21,740 bases of DNA from DAMCAP01 sp032059445 (GTDB lineage: Bacteria > Bacillota > Clostridia > Oscillospirales > Ruminococcaceae). The notes under the pieces are model-generated. The model did no database searches, had not been told where the DNA came from, and worked only from the letters and a program-made list of their open reading frames with translations. The stretch covers positions 1-21,740 of the forward strand of contig DAMCAP010000033.1 in the NCBI GenBank assembly GCA_032059445.1, written 5' to 3'. The position numbers and the translations under genes are program-made. This document shows, piece by piece, positions 1-7,790 of the stretch. Position 1 is the stretch's first letter. The number at the start of each line of letters is the position of its first letter.

Positions 1-1335
1 GATGGAAGCACCTGTATCATCATTCTGCAGCAAGAATACTTCTGAGAACTTCCTACCTTTTGCCTCATGGTCAGACCATCCTGTAATAACTTGTGCAATC
101 GTGTTGAGACTGGTTATCATCCCGCAACTATCTGTGGTTACGACGCCATCTCCAATTGACTGCAAAGTGGTACGTAATACTTCCTTCTCTTCAAATAGCT
201 GATCACGATAGGTTTCGCGATCGGTTACATCAAATATAATTGAGTAAAGCTGTGCATTCTCTTTGCTTGAAATCGGGCAAGAGTACACGTCAACCAAACG
301 GACATCACCATTTTTAAGCCTATGGGGGAAGATAAAATAGCTTTGCTGCTTATAATAGGCCTTCATCGACATTTCAATGACTGTATCGGCAGGAAGCATG
401 TTGATATCCTGAATATAGAGATGTTGCAACTCCTCCTTGGTATAGCCATAGAAACTACATGCAGCAGGATTGGCATCTATAATCTTACCGGTATCAGGCT
501 CGATGATCAGCATGATAGCTGTATGATGCGTAAACATTGATTGCAGGCGCATAGCTAGTACTTCATTTTCATTCTGTACTACTTTGAGCTCGGTAATATC
601 TTTGCTAGATGACAAGAGGTAAGTAAGCCCATCCCTGCCCAATATTGGCGTAATCTCTGTATGCCATATCCGTTTACCAGGCGCAAAATCATAATTCTGC
701 TCATACACGACTGCCAATCCGGTGCTGATACACCGCTGGTAATACTGAATCAGCTTTTGGCCAATTTCTTCACCAACCAGCTCCACAGGAGTCGTGTTTT
801 TGATATTGGAAAACCCTGTCAGCCGCTTATGTATTGCATTGTTGATCAGAAAACGAAACTCTCCGTCTCGATACCCGATCAGCAGCATTGCATCATGGGT
901 TCTGTTAAAGAGTGTATCTAAGCCTTCGATAACCGACTCGTGATCATTGATGGGATTTGGCCGTAACGCTTCATCAGTGGCATCACGCACCATCAACGCA
1001 AAGTGCACCGCACTGGAAGGTACTACAGTGACCTTATAATACCTGCCAAAGCGCTCCATCCATTGGATTGTCTCCTGGGTTTTGCCAGATCGCACTACAC
1101 TAGCATAATAAGATTGCCAATCAAAGCGATCGTCATTTCTGCTGATACGATATACTTCAGATGCATATTTGCCAAGGATATCTTCCCTACGTAGACCCAT
1201 CATAGTTTCAAAGGTTGAATTGATATCCAAAAATTCATAATCTATCAATTGATTGTGTTCATCTAGAATAAAACGAAAATAGCCAAACCCTACCTGCAAA
1301 GCATCGGGGAAGTTTCGATTTTCACGTATATCCAT
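1..1335 (-). CDS. Multi-PAS sensory protein, C-terminus cut off by the window edge
   Basis: An open minus-strand frame of 445 codons starts at an ATG at 1335 and runs off the left edge without a stop. A GAGAGGAG Shine-Dalgarno lies about 6 nt upstream of the ATG. I read four consecutive PAS-like modules at about residues 15-120, 130-252, 262-375 and 385-445+. Module ends carry the usual D-[IV]-T-[ED] or similar linkers (KDITEL near 246, DVTDRE near 369). The fourth module (SIGDGVVTTD near 393, then ITGW near 417) resembles PAS domains that sit before GGDEF/EAL or histidine kinase outputs. No signal peptide or membrane segment is visible, so it is probably a cytosolic sensor. The output domain lies outside the window; a diguanylate cyclase or phosphodiesterase is my guess, a kinase is possible. 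Confidence 0.8.
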   Translation of the reverse strand, partial: MDIRENRNFPDALQVGFGYFRFILDEHNQLIDYEFLDINSTFETMMGLRREDILGKYASEVYRISRNDDRFDWQSYYASVVRSGKTQETIQWMERFGRYYKVTVVPSSAVHFALMVRDATDEALRPNPINDHESVIEGLDTLFNRTHDAMLLIGYRDGEFRFLINNAIHKRLTGFSNIKNTTPVELVGEEIGQKLIQYYQRCISTGLAVVYEQNYDFAPGKRIWHTEITPILGRDGLTYLLSSSKDITELKVVQNENEVLAMRLQSMFTHHTAIMLIIEPDTGKIIDANPAACSFYGYTKEELQHLYIQDINMLPADTVIEMSMKAYYKQQSYFIFPHRLKNGDVRLVDVYSCPISSKENAQLYSIIFDVTDRETYRDQLFEEKEVLRTTLQSIGDGVVTTDSCGMITSLNTIAQVITGWSDHEAKGRKFSEVFLLQNDDTGASI

Positions 1336-1349
1336 ATGTACTCTCCTCT

Positions 1350-1369
1350 CTGGTACCGAGCGGTATCAG
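1350..1369. repeat. Short inverted repeat beside the PAS-gene ribosome binding site
   Basis: The arms CTGGTACCG and CGGTATCAG are separated by 2 nt and differ from perfect complementarity at one position. The repeat sits just upstream of the GAGAGGAG of the PAS-protein gene. It could be a small leader hairpin or a protein site, or chance. Confidence 0.35.
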
Positions 1370-1603
1370 GTTTGACTATTTGTTGCCCAGATGAGCAAAG
1401 AATCCGGTGCTTGTTAGAAGATTTATCAGATATATTACTAGCTTATAATTAAAGTTCCATTTCAAATACTTTATTCGTCAAATTTCGCATTTTTGGCAAT
1501 AGGTGTTTCAGAATTGCAAAGAGATTTATGGTCCCCTCTCTAACAAAACTATTCGCCGTGCATTCAACCTATACCAATCCTTCTTAGAATGAATATACTA
1601 CAA

Positions 1604-1634
1604 ATTATACTATTTTTCAATATCACACAGTCAA
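1604..1634 (-). promoter_or_regulatory. Candidate sigma-A promoter for the PAS-protein gene
   Basis: On the minus strand TTGACT (1634-1629) and a perfect TATAAT (1609-1604) are separated by 19 bp, longer than the optimal 17. A transcript from here would have a leader of roughly 260 nt. The region is AT-rich, so a chance match is possible. Confidence 0.35.
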
Positions 1635-1795
1635 AAAATTGGTATAAAATTATATTATACGATCTATATCAAATAGAGATTTGTCTTTCTGCTACTACGT
1701 TTCTTCATAGCACCTGTTAAATCTTCCGCAGAAGTATTAACCAATGCTTGTGGTACATAAAAGAAAGGAATACATCCATCATAGAATAGACAGCA

Positions 1796-1828
1796 AAATC
1801 CTCCCTAGCGTTCGCATAGGGAGGATTT
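1796..1828 (-). terminator. Rho-independent terminator after adenine deaminase
   Basis: A perfect 12-bp stem (AAATCCTCCCTA paired with TAGGGAGGATTT) closes a 9-nt loop. On the minus strand it is followed by TTTTGCT. It lies about 110 nt past the deaminase stop. The plus-strand tail (TAATTTTGT) is also T-rich, but there is no plus-strand gene for it to serve. Confidence 0.8.
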
Positions 1829-1938
1829 AATTTTGTAAACACGATAGATTTAACAAGCCCTAATGATTTCGATGCCCTTCTACGATTAAGTGCTTTTTAA
1901 ATCAATTCTGTAATAAATCAAAACATTGGGTTTCGCCC

Positions 1939-3678
1939 TTAAACCAAGTCTGCCTCGATGGGAATAAAGGAAAACCCACTTACATCAAATAGTCCCTTGG
2001 CGGTTAGTTTTATTTCAGGGATAACCGGCAATGACATAAAACAAAGCGTCATCAACGGCTCCACATCTCTATTTATTCCCAGCTCTTCATGAGCAGCCTT
2101 ATGGATCTGGGTCAGCTTTTGATCTACCCATACGCCACTCTGGTCACTCATCAAGCCTGCAATGGGTAGTGGCAAGCTCTCCAATACCTGCTGATCCTTT
2201 ACCAGCACCACGCCTCCCGCTTGCTTTACCAGCTCTTCTACTGCAAAAGTCATATCCTGATCATTTACCCCGACCACCACGATGTTATGAGAATCATGGG
2301 ATATAGAGATCGCTACAGCACCCTGCTTGATCCCATAATCTTTGAGCAGCGCCACAGCCACATCACCTGTACCATGATAACGCTCTACCACAGCAATTTT
2401 GACTATATCCTGTCTGGGGTCATGCACAAACTCCTGGAGCTCATTACGCTTAATCGGTACAATCTCCTTTGCGGTAACAACTCCGCCTGGTAAAATCCTT
2501 ATCACATGTGCTTGCTCTGTTTTGATGGGGAGGCGCAGTTTTTCCTTTGAAAAATCCTTAATGGCAAAGCGACCTTTGGTTGCTGTAATGTCGTGCTTAG
2601 TGATAGGAAGTAGGTACTCTCCATCGGCTGCGGTTAGCTTACCCTCTATCAGCACTTTTTGCACTTTAAAATCTTGTAGGCTATCAAATAATACGATGTC
2701 TGCCCGTAGCCCTGGTGCAATAGCTCCTCGATCTTTTAGACCATAGCACTCAGCGGCATTTAAGCTTACCATCTGGATAGCAACCACAGGGTCGATCCCC
2801 TCTTCGATGCATATACGCAGGTGATTGTCGAGATGCCCTTCGCTGATGATAGTCCTTGGCTGGTAATCATCCGTACATATCAGGCAGCGCCTACTGTTTA
2901 GTGGGGTAACACCCTTTAGCAGCTTACGCAGATCATGGCAGGCTGAGCCTTGCCGCAGCAACACATACATGCCACGCTTTAGGCGATCAAGCATCCCTTC
3001 AGCGGTGGAGCATTCATGATCAGTCGATATCCTTGCAGCCGCATAGGCATTTAGAGCATTACCTGTAAGGCCAGGGCAGTGCCCATCGATGCATACACCT
3101 TGTGAGTGGGCTGCTATCAGCTTATCGATCACTCCATCTGCTCCACTGACTACTCCGGGGAAGTCCATAAACTCCCCAAGCCCTAAGAAACTGCCGCTTG
3201 CAAGTGGCTCTTTCATTGCACTTGCATCAATAACTGCACCAGAATTCTCAAAAGGAGTGGCTGGTACGCAGGAGGGCAGCATCCACTGTACATCCAAGGC
3301 TGCCCCCTTTGCAGCTTCAATCATATAATTGAGCCCCGTCAACCCGCACACATTGGCAATCTCATGGGCATCTGCAATAATGGTGGTGGTGCCAAGAGGC
3401 ACAATTAGGCGACTAAGCTCCTCCGGGCTTAAGTAAGAAGACTCTATATGGATATGACTATCTATAAATCCAGGCGCAGCATAAGCGCCTTGTGCATCGA
3501 TGACATTTGCGCCATCATACTGCCCTACACCCGCAATTACTCCATCGCAGATGGCAATATCGCCCTCTTCTATACAGCCACTGTATACATTGATCACTTT
3601 ACAATTCTTAACAACAGTATCTGCTGGTACCTTACCTGCGGATACGTCTATCAGTCTTTTCAGTTTTGCTTTCTCCAC
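1939..3678 (-). CDS. ade: Adenine deaminase
   Basis: Hydrolyses adenine to hypoxanthine and ammonia (EC 3.5.4.2) in the cytosol, feeding purine salvage or catabolism. It is full length for the AdeC family (about 579 aa). Numbered from the GTG start, the amidohydrolase motifs are HIH at 75-77, DAHE at 103-106, GLGE ending at E169, DGHCPG with H200, DHE with H221 and CTDD at 268-271. The family-specific C-terminal domain carries SHDSHNIVVVG, LPLPIAGLMS and SLPVIPEIKLT. Start choice: AAGGAG directly abuts the ATG at 3687, leaving no spacer, whereas it is 9 nt from the GTG at 3678, so I prefer the GTG; the ATG would add three residues. It follows the FdrA operon on the same strand but is separated by a terminator and has its own promoter. 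No purine riboswitch core is recognisable in its roughly 100-nt leader. Confidence 0.95.
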   Translation of the reverse strand: MEKAKLKRLIDVSAGKVPADTVVKNCKVINVYSGCIEEGDIAICDGVIAGVGQYDGANVIDAQGAYAAPGFIDSHIHIESSYLSPEELSRLIVPLGTTTIIADAHEIANVCGLTGLNYMIEAAKGAALDVQWMLPSCVPATPFENSGAVIDASAMKEPLASGSFLGLGEFMDFPGVVSGADGVIDKLIAAHSQGVCIDGHCPGLTGNALNAYAAARISTDHECSTAEGMLDRLKRGMYVLLRQGSACHDLRKLLKGVTPLNSRRCLICTDDYQPRTIISEGHLDNHLRICIEEGIDPVVAIQMVSLNAAECYGLKDRGAIAPGLRADIVLFDSLQDFKVQKVLIEGKLTAADGEYLLPITKHDITATKGRFAIKDFSKEKLRLPIKTEQAHVIRILPGGVVTAKEIVPIKRNELQEFVHDPRQDIVKIAVVERYHGTGDVAVALLKDYGIKQGAVAISISHDSHNIVVVGVNDQDMTFAVEELVKQAGGVVLVKDQQVLESLPLPIAGLMSDQSGVWVDQKLTQIHKAAHEELGINRDVEPLMTLCFMSLPVIPEIKLTAKGLFDVSGFSFIPIEADLV

Positions 3679-3784
3679 TGCTCCCATCTCCTTGCTTGTT
3701 ATCCTTATCCTAAGGTGCTCCTATGTTGATTTATACAGCCCTTGCACCATCATCCTCTGATTTCAGGTTCTAAATATTTTTACT

Positions 3785-3813
3785 ATTATAGGTCTTCGTA
3801 GATCAAAAGTCAA
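3785..3813 (-). promoter_or_regulatory. Sigma-A promoter of adenine deaminase
   Basis: On the minus strand TTGACT (3813-3808) and TATAAT (3790-3785) are separated by exactly 17 bp, one mismatch from the sigma-70/sigma-A consensus. Transcription would begin near 3778, giving a leader of about 100 nt. This makes the deaminase independently transcribed. Confidence 0.75.
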
Positions 3814-3856
3814 CACAGATTGTTTGATAGGCTAGAGAAATGCTTAGATATAGCAA

Positions 3857-3884
3857 AAAGATAGCAGAATACTCTGCTATCTTT
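3857..3884 (-). terminator. Rho-independent terminator ending the permease-to-DUF1116 operon
   Basis: A perfect 12-bp stem (AAAGATAGCAGA paired with TCTGCTATCTTT) with the 4-nt loop ATAC is followed on the minus strand by a run of five T. It lies 38 nt past the DUF1116 stop and just upstream of the deaminase promoter, so it separates the two transcription units. Confidence 0.85.
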
Positions 3885-3921
3885 CTTAAATGCTGCTAAG
3901 GTTATATCTCTAGGGAGTGAT

Positions 3922-5364
3922 TTACTTACCCTCTTCCAGCTCTCGGATATGAGCTGCAAGTGCCAATGCTGCTTTCTTAAAGCAATCCATAGGAGGATGG
4001 GTAATGCCTGCGCCAATCATGCCGATACCAGCTTCCTTATGGGCGATTGCTGTGTTGATAACCGGCAGCATACCCGACTCCAGTACCTTTCTTAGGTCGA
4101 TACCAGTGGGGATACCTCTGAAGTTTAGCACAGGGATGGTCACATTTGGGTTTTCTCCAGTGGTGATCTCATACATCTGCTTGGTGGTGTTGATCGCCTC
4201 ATCTACTGTACCACCTACCAGCGATACAATAGCAGGAGCGGATGACATCGCAAACCCACCAATTCCATAGGTTTCGGTAATGGCAGAGTCACCGATATCA
4301 AGGCCGGAATCCTCGGGTTTAAATCCAGCAAACAATGGGCCGATAACCTTCTGAGAAGGGCCGGTAAACCAAGCGTTGCCCTCGATGCCGCTTACACGGA
4401 TACCAAACTCCACACCGTTTCTGGCCATAGTGGTCAGAATGGTGCTGTACTCTATACCATGAGCGGCATCCATTGCATTTTTGGCAAGTGACATCCAGGT
4501 AGGGCCAGAGAAGTAGTCAGAAGAAGCAACAAAATTAAATACATCCACCTTATCCTTTAGCGAGAAGCTGGTCTGCACCAGATATGGAGTCAAAGCCTGA
4601 ATCAAGAGAGTTGTACCGGCTACATTTCGGTTGTGACACTCGTCGCCCATATGAAGGGCTTGAGAGAGCATGAGTCTAAGGTCAATTTCCCCAGCGATCT
4701 CCATAGCTTCCTTAAGCATGGGACCCAACACATCACGCATCCAGATCAATCTGTCGATAACGCTCTGATCGTTTGCACCCATTCGCAGTATTTTAGAAAG
4801 CTGCTCACTCAGATTTGTGTAGGAGATATTGCCATAGGTCTTATTCTCAACAATATGCACATACATGGAAGCAGAGGTTACGCCCGCCATAGAGCCAACT
4901 GTGCTGTGCTCATGACAAGGAGAGAACTCAATCTCGCCAGAAGCAGCGACTTTTTCTGCTTCGGCAATATCCTTGGCAAGCCCCTCAAATACAATTGCAC
5001 CAGTCACAGCACCCTTCATAGCGCCGCACATATTTTCCCACTTGATTGGAGGACCAGCGTGGATAATCATATTTTTCTTCATACCCGGGATTACATTGAT
5101 CGCTTTATCATAGCCAATCAACACTGGTCTAGATTGCAGGATTCTCTCGACAACTTCCTTGTTGGCAGCCTCAATTTTGGCCTTGATATGATCGGTATCC
5201 AGATAATCCAGTGCCTTCAATACCTCCTCATCGCCGTCGGCTGGAGGTACAAACTTCACCTGATTGACCTTTACACTTTGCTTGGTGAGATCATCACGAA
5301 ACATCTCTAGTCCAATATTGACAACCTCTATATCTTTTTTAAAAAGCTCGTTGATATTTAACAT
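3922..5364 (-). CDS. DUF1116 protein, YlbE/AllG-like subunit of an FdrA-type carbamoyltransferase
   Basis: A 480-residue protein of the DUF1116 (PF06545) family. In E. coli the homologue YlbE (AllG) is reported, with FdrA and YlbF, to form oxamate carbamoyltransferase, which converts oxalurate and phosphate to oxamate and carbamoyl phosphate. Visible family blocks are HAGPP at 102-106, SPCHEHSTVG at 148-157, MGDECHNRN near 239, DSAITETYGIGG and, near the C-terminus, NTAIAHKEAGIG. The ATG at 5364 is chosen because AAGGAGG lies 9 nt upstream; an in-frame ATG at 5388 lies inside fdrA and has no such site. It begins one base after the fdrA stop, so translation is probably coupled. Oddity: about 60 N-terminal residues (including DIEVVNIGLEMF) precede the part alignable to E. 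coli YlbE and resemble, from memory, the C-terminus of E. coli FdrA. Confidence 0.87.
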   Translation of the reverse strand: MLNINELFKKDIEVVNIGLEMFRDDLTKQSVKVNQVKFVPPADGDEEVLKALDYLDTDHIKAKIEAANKEVVERILQSRPVLIGYDKAINVIPGMKKNMIIHAGPPIKWENMCGAMKGAVTGAIVFEGLAKDIAEAEKVAASGEIEFSPCHEHSTVGSMAGVTSASMYVHIVENKTYGNISYTNLSEQLSKILRMGANDQSVIDRLIWMRDVLGPMLKEAMEIAGEIDLRLMLSQALHMGDECHNRNVAGTTLLIQALTPYLVQTSFSLKDKVDVFNFVASSDYFSGPTWMSLAKNAMDAAHGIEYSTILTTMARNGVEFGIRVSGIEGNAWFTGPSQKVIGPLFAGFKPEDSGLDIGDSAITETYGIGGFAMSSAPAIVSLVGGTVDEAINTTKQMYEITTGENPNVTIPVLNFRGIPTGIDLRKVLESGMLPVINTAIAHKEAGIGMIGAGITHPPMDCFKKAALALAAHIRELEEGK

Positions 5365-5365
5365 G

Positions 5366-6913
5366 TTAGGCTTCCTCCTTTTCCACAAATCCTCTGGAAA
5401 GCAGCCCTGTATTTTCGCTGCTGCTTGATATCGTTACATCTTCGGCCATGAGCTTAGCAACCTGCTGGTCAAATCCTTGGGGGTCAAGCTCAGTGCCGAG
5501 CACAAATGCAAGGATTTCGAGATGTCTGCCTGCCTTTGCAGCAATCGCCTTGGCTTCTCTGATGGCGGGTAATGTAACCTCCACGGGATCCTCGTGAGAG
5601 CCGTATCCCAGAATAATATCAAGTGCAATCACACCGACTTCGGGATCCTTAGCTTCTTCTACAATACGCTGTAAGCGCAGGCTAGGGTCGATCATTGGGT
5701 GAGGACGCCCCTGTGTAAACTGATCATCGCCAAAGTCGATAAAAGTATGCTCTCGGCTGGCACTGGTATGATCTAGCTTATGGGTAGGGTCTTTAGAGAT
5801 GTTGCTATAGACATTGCTATACCTCTCCTTGACCAGTGAAGATACCTCCTCACAGATCGTACCACCGCAGAAAAGACCTCTGATATACTTCTGCTCTGGC
5901 TTTAGCTTCGCCTTGATCTCTTCAATCAAAGGTAGATTGAGGGAGTGCTTATTGATGCTCTCCTCAGGGACACCTGACAGAATGACTGCCTGTAGGGCTG
6001 CCTGCTTGGTGGTCTTAGCATATCGAGCGCCGGAGGCTTCGATTTCTTGCTGATTGCCACCGATAAAGCAGATGATTATCGGCTTATGGGTATTCTTTAC
6101 CTCAGCATAGATCTTGGCTGCTACTTCCTTCGCCGGTGGCTTAGAGATCAAAACTATAATCTCGGTCGCACTGTCGTTTGCCAGTGCGCGCATACCATCG
6201 ATCATCATAATACCGCCTACATCTGCCGAGAGGTCTCTACCACCGGTACCGATCAGCTGGGATACACCGCCACCAAAATCATGGATTCTTACACTGACTT
6301 CCTGAGCACCAGTACCTGATGCGGCAACGATACCGATTTTGCCTCGTCTTACGCCATTGGCAAAGCACAATCCCTTACCGTTAATGATTGCAGTACCGCA
6401 GTCTGGCCCCATCATCAGTAGGCCTCTCTCATGAGCTTCCTGCTTTAGGCTGATCTCATCTTCCAAGGTTACGTTATCGCTAAACATCATGACATGCAGC
6501 CCTTGTCTTAGCGCTTTGCGCGCTACTCTTGCTGCATATGCACCGGGTACAGAAACTACAGCAACATTGGCATCTTTATTGTCCTGTGCTGCTGCCTCTA
6601 CACCTGAATACACGACATCAACTGCGCCTTTATTATCAGATTTTCGAGTCATTGCTTCCTCGACCTTTAATACAAGCTCATCGAGCTCGTATCCGGCTTC
6701 CGCTTCGATTACGATCATGAGATCGCCCTTGCCTGCCTCTTCTATCTGCTCGGTATAAAGACCGACATTTTTGAGCACGTCCTTATTCATGCTGGTGCCC
6801 ATTGCTATATTCACTTGCTTGACTCCGTCAATATTGTTGGCCTTTGTGGAAAGCGCCATCAAAGAAACCGAATCAAAATAGGTATTTTTCTTAATAATTG
6901 TCCTAATTGACAT
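5366..6913 (-). CDS. fdrA: FdrA, acyl-CoA-synthetase-like carbamoyltransferase subunit
   Basis: A 515-residue FdrA-family protein with the fold of succinyl-CoA synthetase subunits. E. coli FdrA (AllF) is reported as a subunit of oxamate carbamoyltransferase in anaerobic allantoin degradation. Conserved blocks are FDSVSLM at 13-19, MMFSDNVTLEDE at 142-153, MGPDCGT at 168-174, ASGTGAQE at 198-205, GTGGRDLS at 222-229, SKPP at 257-260, GLFCGGT at 346-352 and GRPHPMIDP at 402-410. The ATG at 6913 has AAGGAG 7 nt upstream and gives the typical family N-terminus; the frame stays open to 6931 but that part overlaps the upstream gene further. It overlaps the DUF2877 stop by 11 nt and ends one base before DUF1116, so the three are translationally linked. 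It is about 40 residues shorter than E. coli FdrA because the last segment appears to sit on the DUF1116 protein here. Confidence 0.93.
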   Translation of the reverse strand: MSIRTIIKKNTYFDSVSLMALSTKANNIDGVKQVNIAMGTSMNKDVLKNVGLYTEQIEEAGKGDLMIVIEAEAGYELDELVLKVEEAMTRKSDNKGAVDVVYSGVEAAAQDNKDANVAVVSVPGAYAARVARKALRQGLHVMMFSDNVTLEDEISLKQEAHERGLLMMGPDCGTAIINGKGLCFANGVRRGKIGIVAASGTGAQEVSVRIHDFGGGVSQLIGTGGRDLSADVGGIMMIDGMRALANDSATEIIVLISKPPAKEVAAKIYAEVKNTHKPIIICFIGGNQQEIEASGARYAKTTKQAALQAVILSGVPEESINKHSLNLPLIEEIKAKLKPEQKYIRGLFCGGTICEEVSSLVKERYSNVYSNISKDPTHKLDHTSASREHTFIDFGDDQFTQGRPHPMIDPSLRLQRIVEEAKDPEVGVIALDIILGYGSHEDPVEVTLPAIREAKAIAAKAGRHLEILAFVLGTELDPQGFDQQVAKLMAEDVTISSSSENTGLLSRGFVEKEEA

Positions 6914-7769
6914 TTCTATTCTCCTTTTCAAGTAGTATTTCGCATCCTGTCATGATTCCGCTCAAAAGATCCCAACCCGAGGTATGCCCGATGGCAAGAA
7001 CCTCTGCGAGAATGTCATCGATCTCCGCGGAGACACTCATCCCTTGCGCGACTTTGACAAGGGTACTTCGATATTGCCCTCTAGATGCCCGTAGTAAGCC
7101 CTGATAGCTTACATCCGTCGTTTGATCCCCTGCATCTGCGATGATTTCACCAAGAAGCTGATCAAAATCGCCCATCGGCGATCCCTCTAAGCCCAGTACC
7201 AGAAACATCCCCATCAAGATATCATCCCCTGATGGTGTCAGCCCTTGACCAAGCCCTAAAAGCCTTCGACCTGCTTGTATGATCTGCGATGATGTATGCT
7301 GTAAGCAAGCCTCTTTAAGGGCAGCCGTCCGCTCTGCAAGCATCTGCGAAGCCATTTTGTCAAAGCTGTGATGTAATGGGGGGTGATTGCTGGTGAGTAG
7401 CTGCCGTAAAGTTTCGAGATTCTTTTGAAACAGAAGTGAACCTGCCAAAAAACACCCTCGACTCAACTCATAAACCCTAGCCTTGCTAAGATCAATGATG
7501 TGACTCCCTAGTGTAATCTTCGATGCAGATGCCTCTACCTTCTCACCAGCCACTATGCCCCACTGATCGAAATCTAGGGTATCAATCAAAATGGACATTG
7601 GAGCTTCATCAATGGCTTTGGTNNNNNNNNNNGTCAGCAAGGAAATCATACATCCATCTTGATCGATTAGGTTTATGGCTTTATGAAACACGGAGTGTAC
7701 CTCAGCACTTCTAAGCCCCTGTTGTAAGATCCTATTTGCTTCGCCATGCAATGAAACTCCTGCCCACAT
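6903..7769 (-). CDS. DUF2877 protein, YlbF/AllH-like subunit, interrupted by an assembly gap
   Basis: About 288 residues of the DUF2877 (PF11392) family. The E. coli member YlbF (AllH) is the third component reported for oxamate carbamoyltransferase. Diagnostic blocks are GLGQGLTPSGDD, the SYQGLLRASRGQY region and GHTSGWDLLSG near the C-terminus. The start at 7769 is favoured because GGGAG lies 6 nt upstream; the in-frame ATG at 7775 directly abuts that site. Ten Ns (7623-7632) fall in frame near residue 46. Across the gap the flanks read ISLL and TKAIDEAPMS, and an alignment of the family from memory suggests few or no residues are missing. The gene starts 21 nt after the ankyrin-TPR stop and overlaps fdrA by 11 nt. 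Confidence 0.85.
   Translation of the reverse strand: MWAGVSLHGEANRILQQGLRSAEVHSVFHKAINLIDQDGCMISLLXXXXTKAIDEAPMSILIDTLDFDQWGIVAGEKVEASASKITLGSHIIDLSKARVYELSRGCFLAGSLLFQKNLETLRQLLTSNHPPLHHSFDKMASQMLAERTAALKEACLQHTSSQIIQAGRRLLGLGQGLTPSGDDILMGMFLVLGLEGSPMGDFDQLLGEIIADAGDQTTDVSYQGLLRASRGQYRSTLVKVAQGMSVSAEIDDILAEVLAIGHTSGWDLLSGIMTGCEILLEKENRNVN
7623..7632. other. Assembly gap of 10 N inside the DUF2877 gene
   Basis: Ten consecutive N bases. The reading frame on both sides is compatible with a 10-base gap. The flanking bases also share AC, so a short unrecognised overlap of contig ends would restore a family-like ISLLTKAIDEAP. The true length is unknown. Confidence 0.9.
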
Positions 7770-7790
7770 ATGCATCTCCCTACGGCTATA

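Larger units (their letters stand above)
1336..1938. other. Intergenic stretch with no convincing gene
   Basis: About 600 AT-rich bases separate the PAS-protein start from the adenine deaminase stop. I see a terminator hairpin (1796-1828), a possible minus-strand promoter (1604-1634) and a short inverted repeat next to the PAS-gene ribosome binding site (1350-1369). A 43-codon open stretch without a start codon (minus strand, 1664-1792) has an amino acid composition that looks slightly coding-like, but I recognise no family in it. Confidence 0.6.

Noticed and set aside
1336..1600. c-di-GMP riboswitch upstream of the PAS-protein gene
   Set aside because: I looked because of the signalling context and the long leader. 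The conserved GEMM core sequences are not present.
1664..1792. A 43-codon open stretch on the minus strand with coding-like composition (for example FYVPQALVNTSAEDLTGAM)
   Set aside because: It has no start codon or ribosome site and matches no family I know. A stretch of this length is expected by chance, though a decayed gene remnant cannot be excluded.
3678..3780. Purine riboswitch in the adenine deaminase leader
   Set aside because: The leader has a small GGTGC/GCACC pairing, but the conserved three-way junction core and loop sequences of purine riboswitches are absent.
4633..5310. A 225-codon plus-strand open frame inside the DUF1116 gene
   Set aside because: It is antisense to a strongly conserved gene, has no good ribosome site and shows no recognisable domain; it is a codon-bias shadow.
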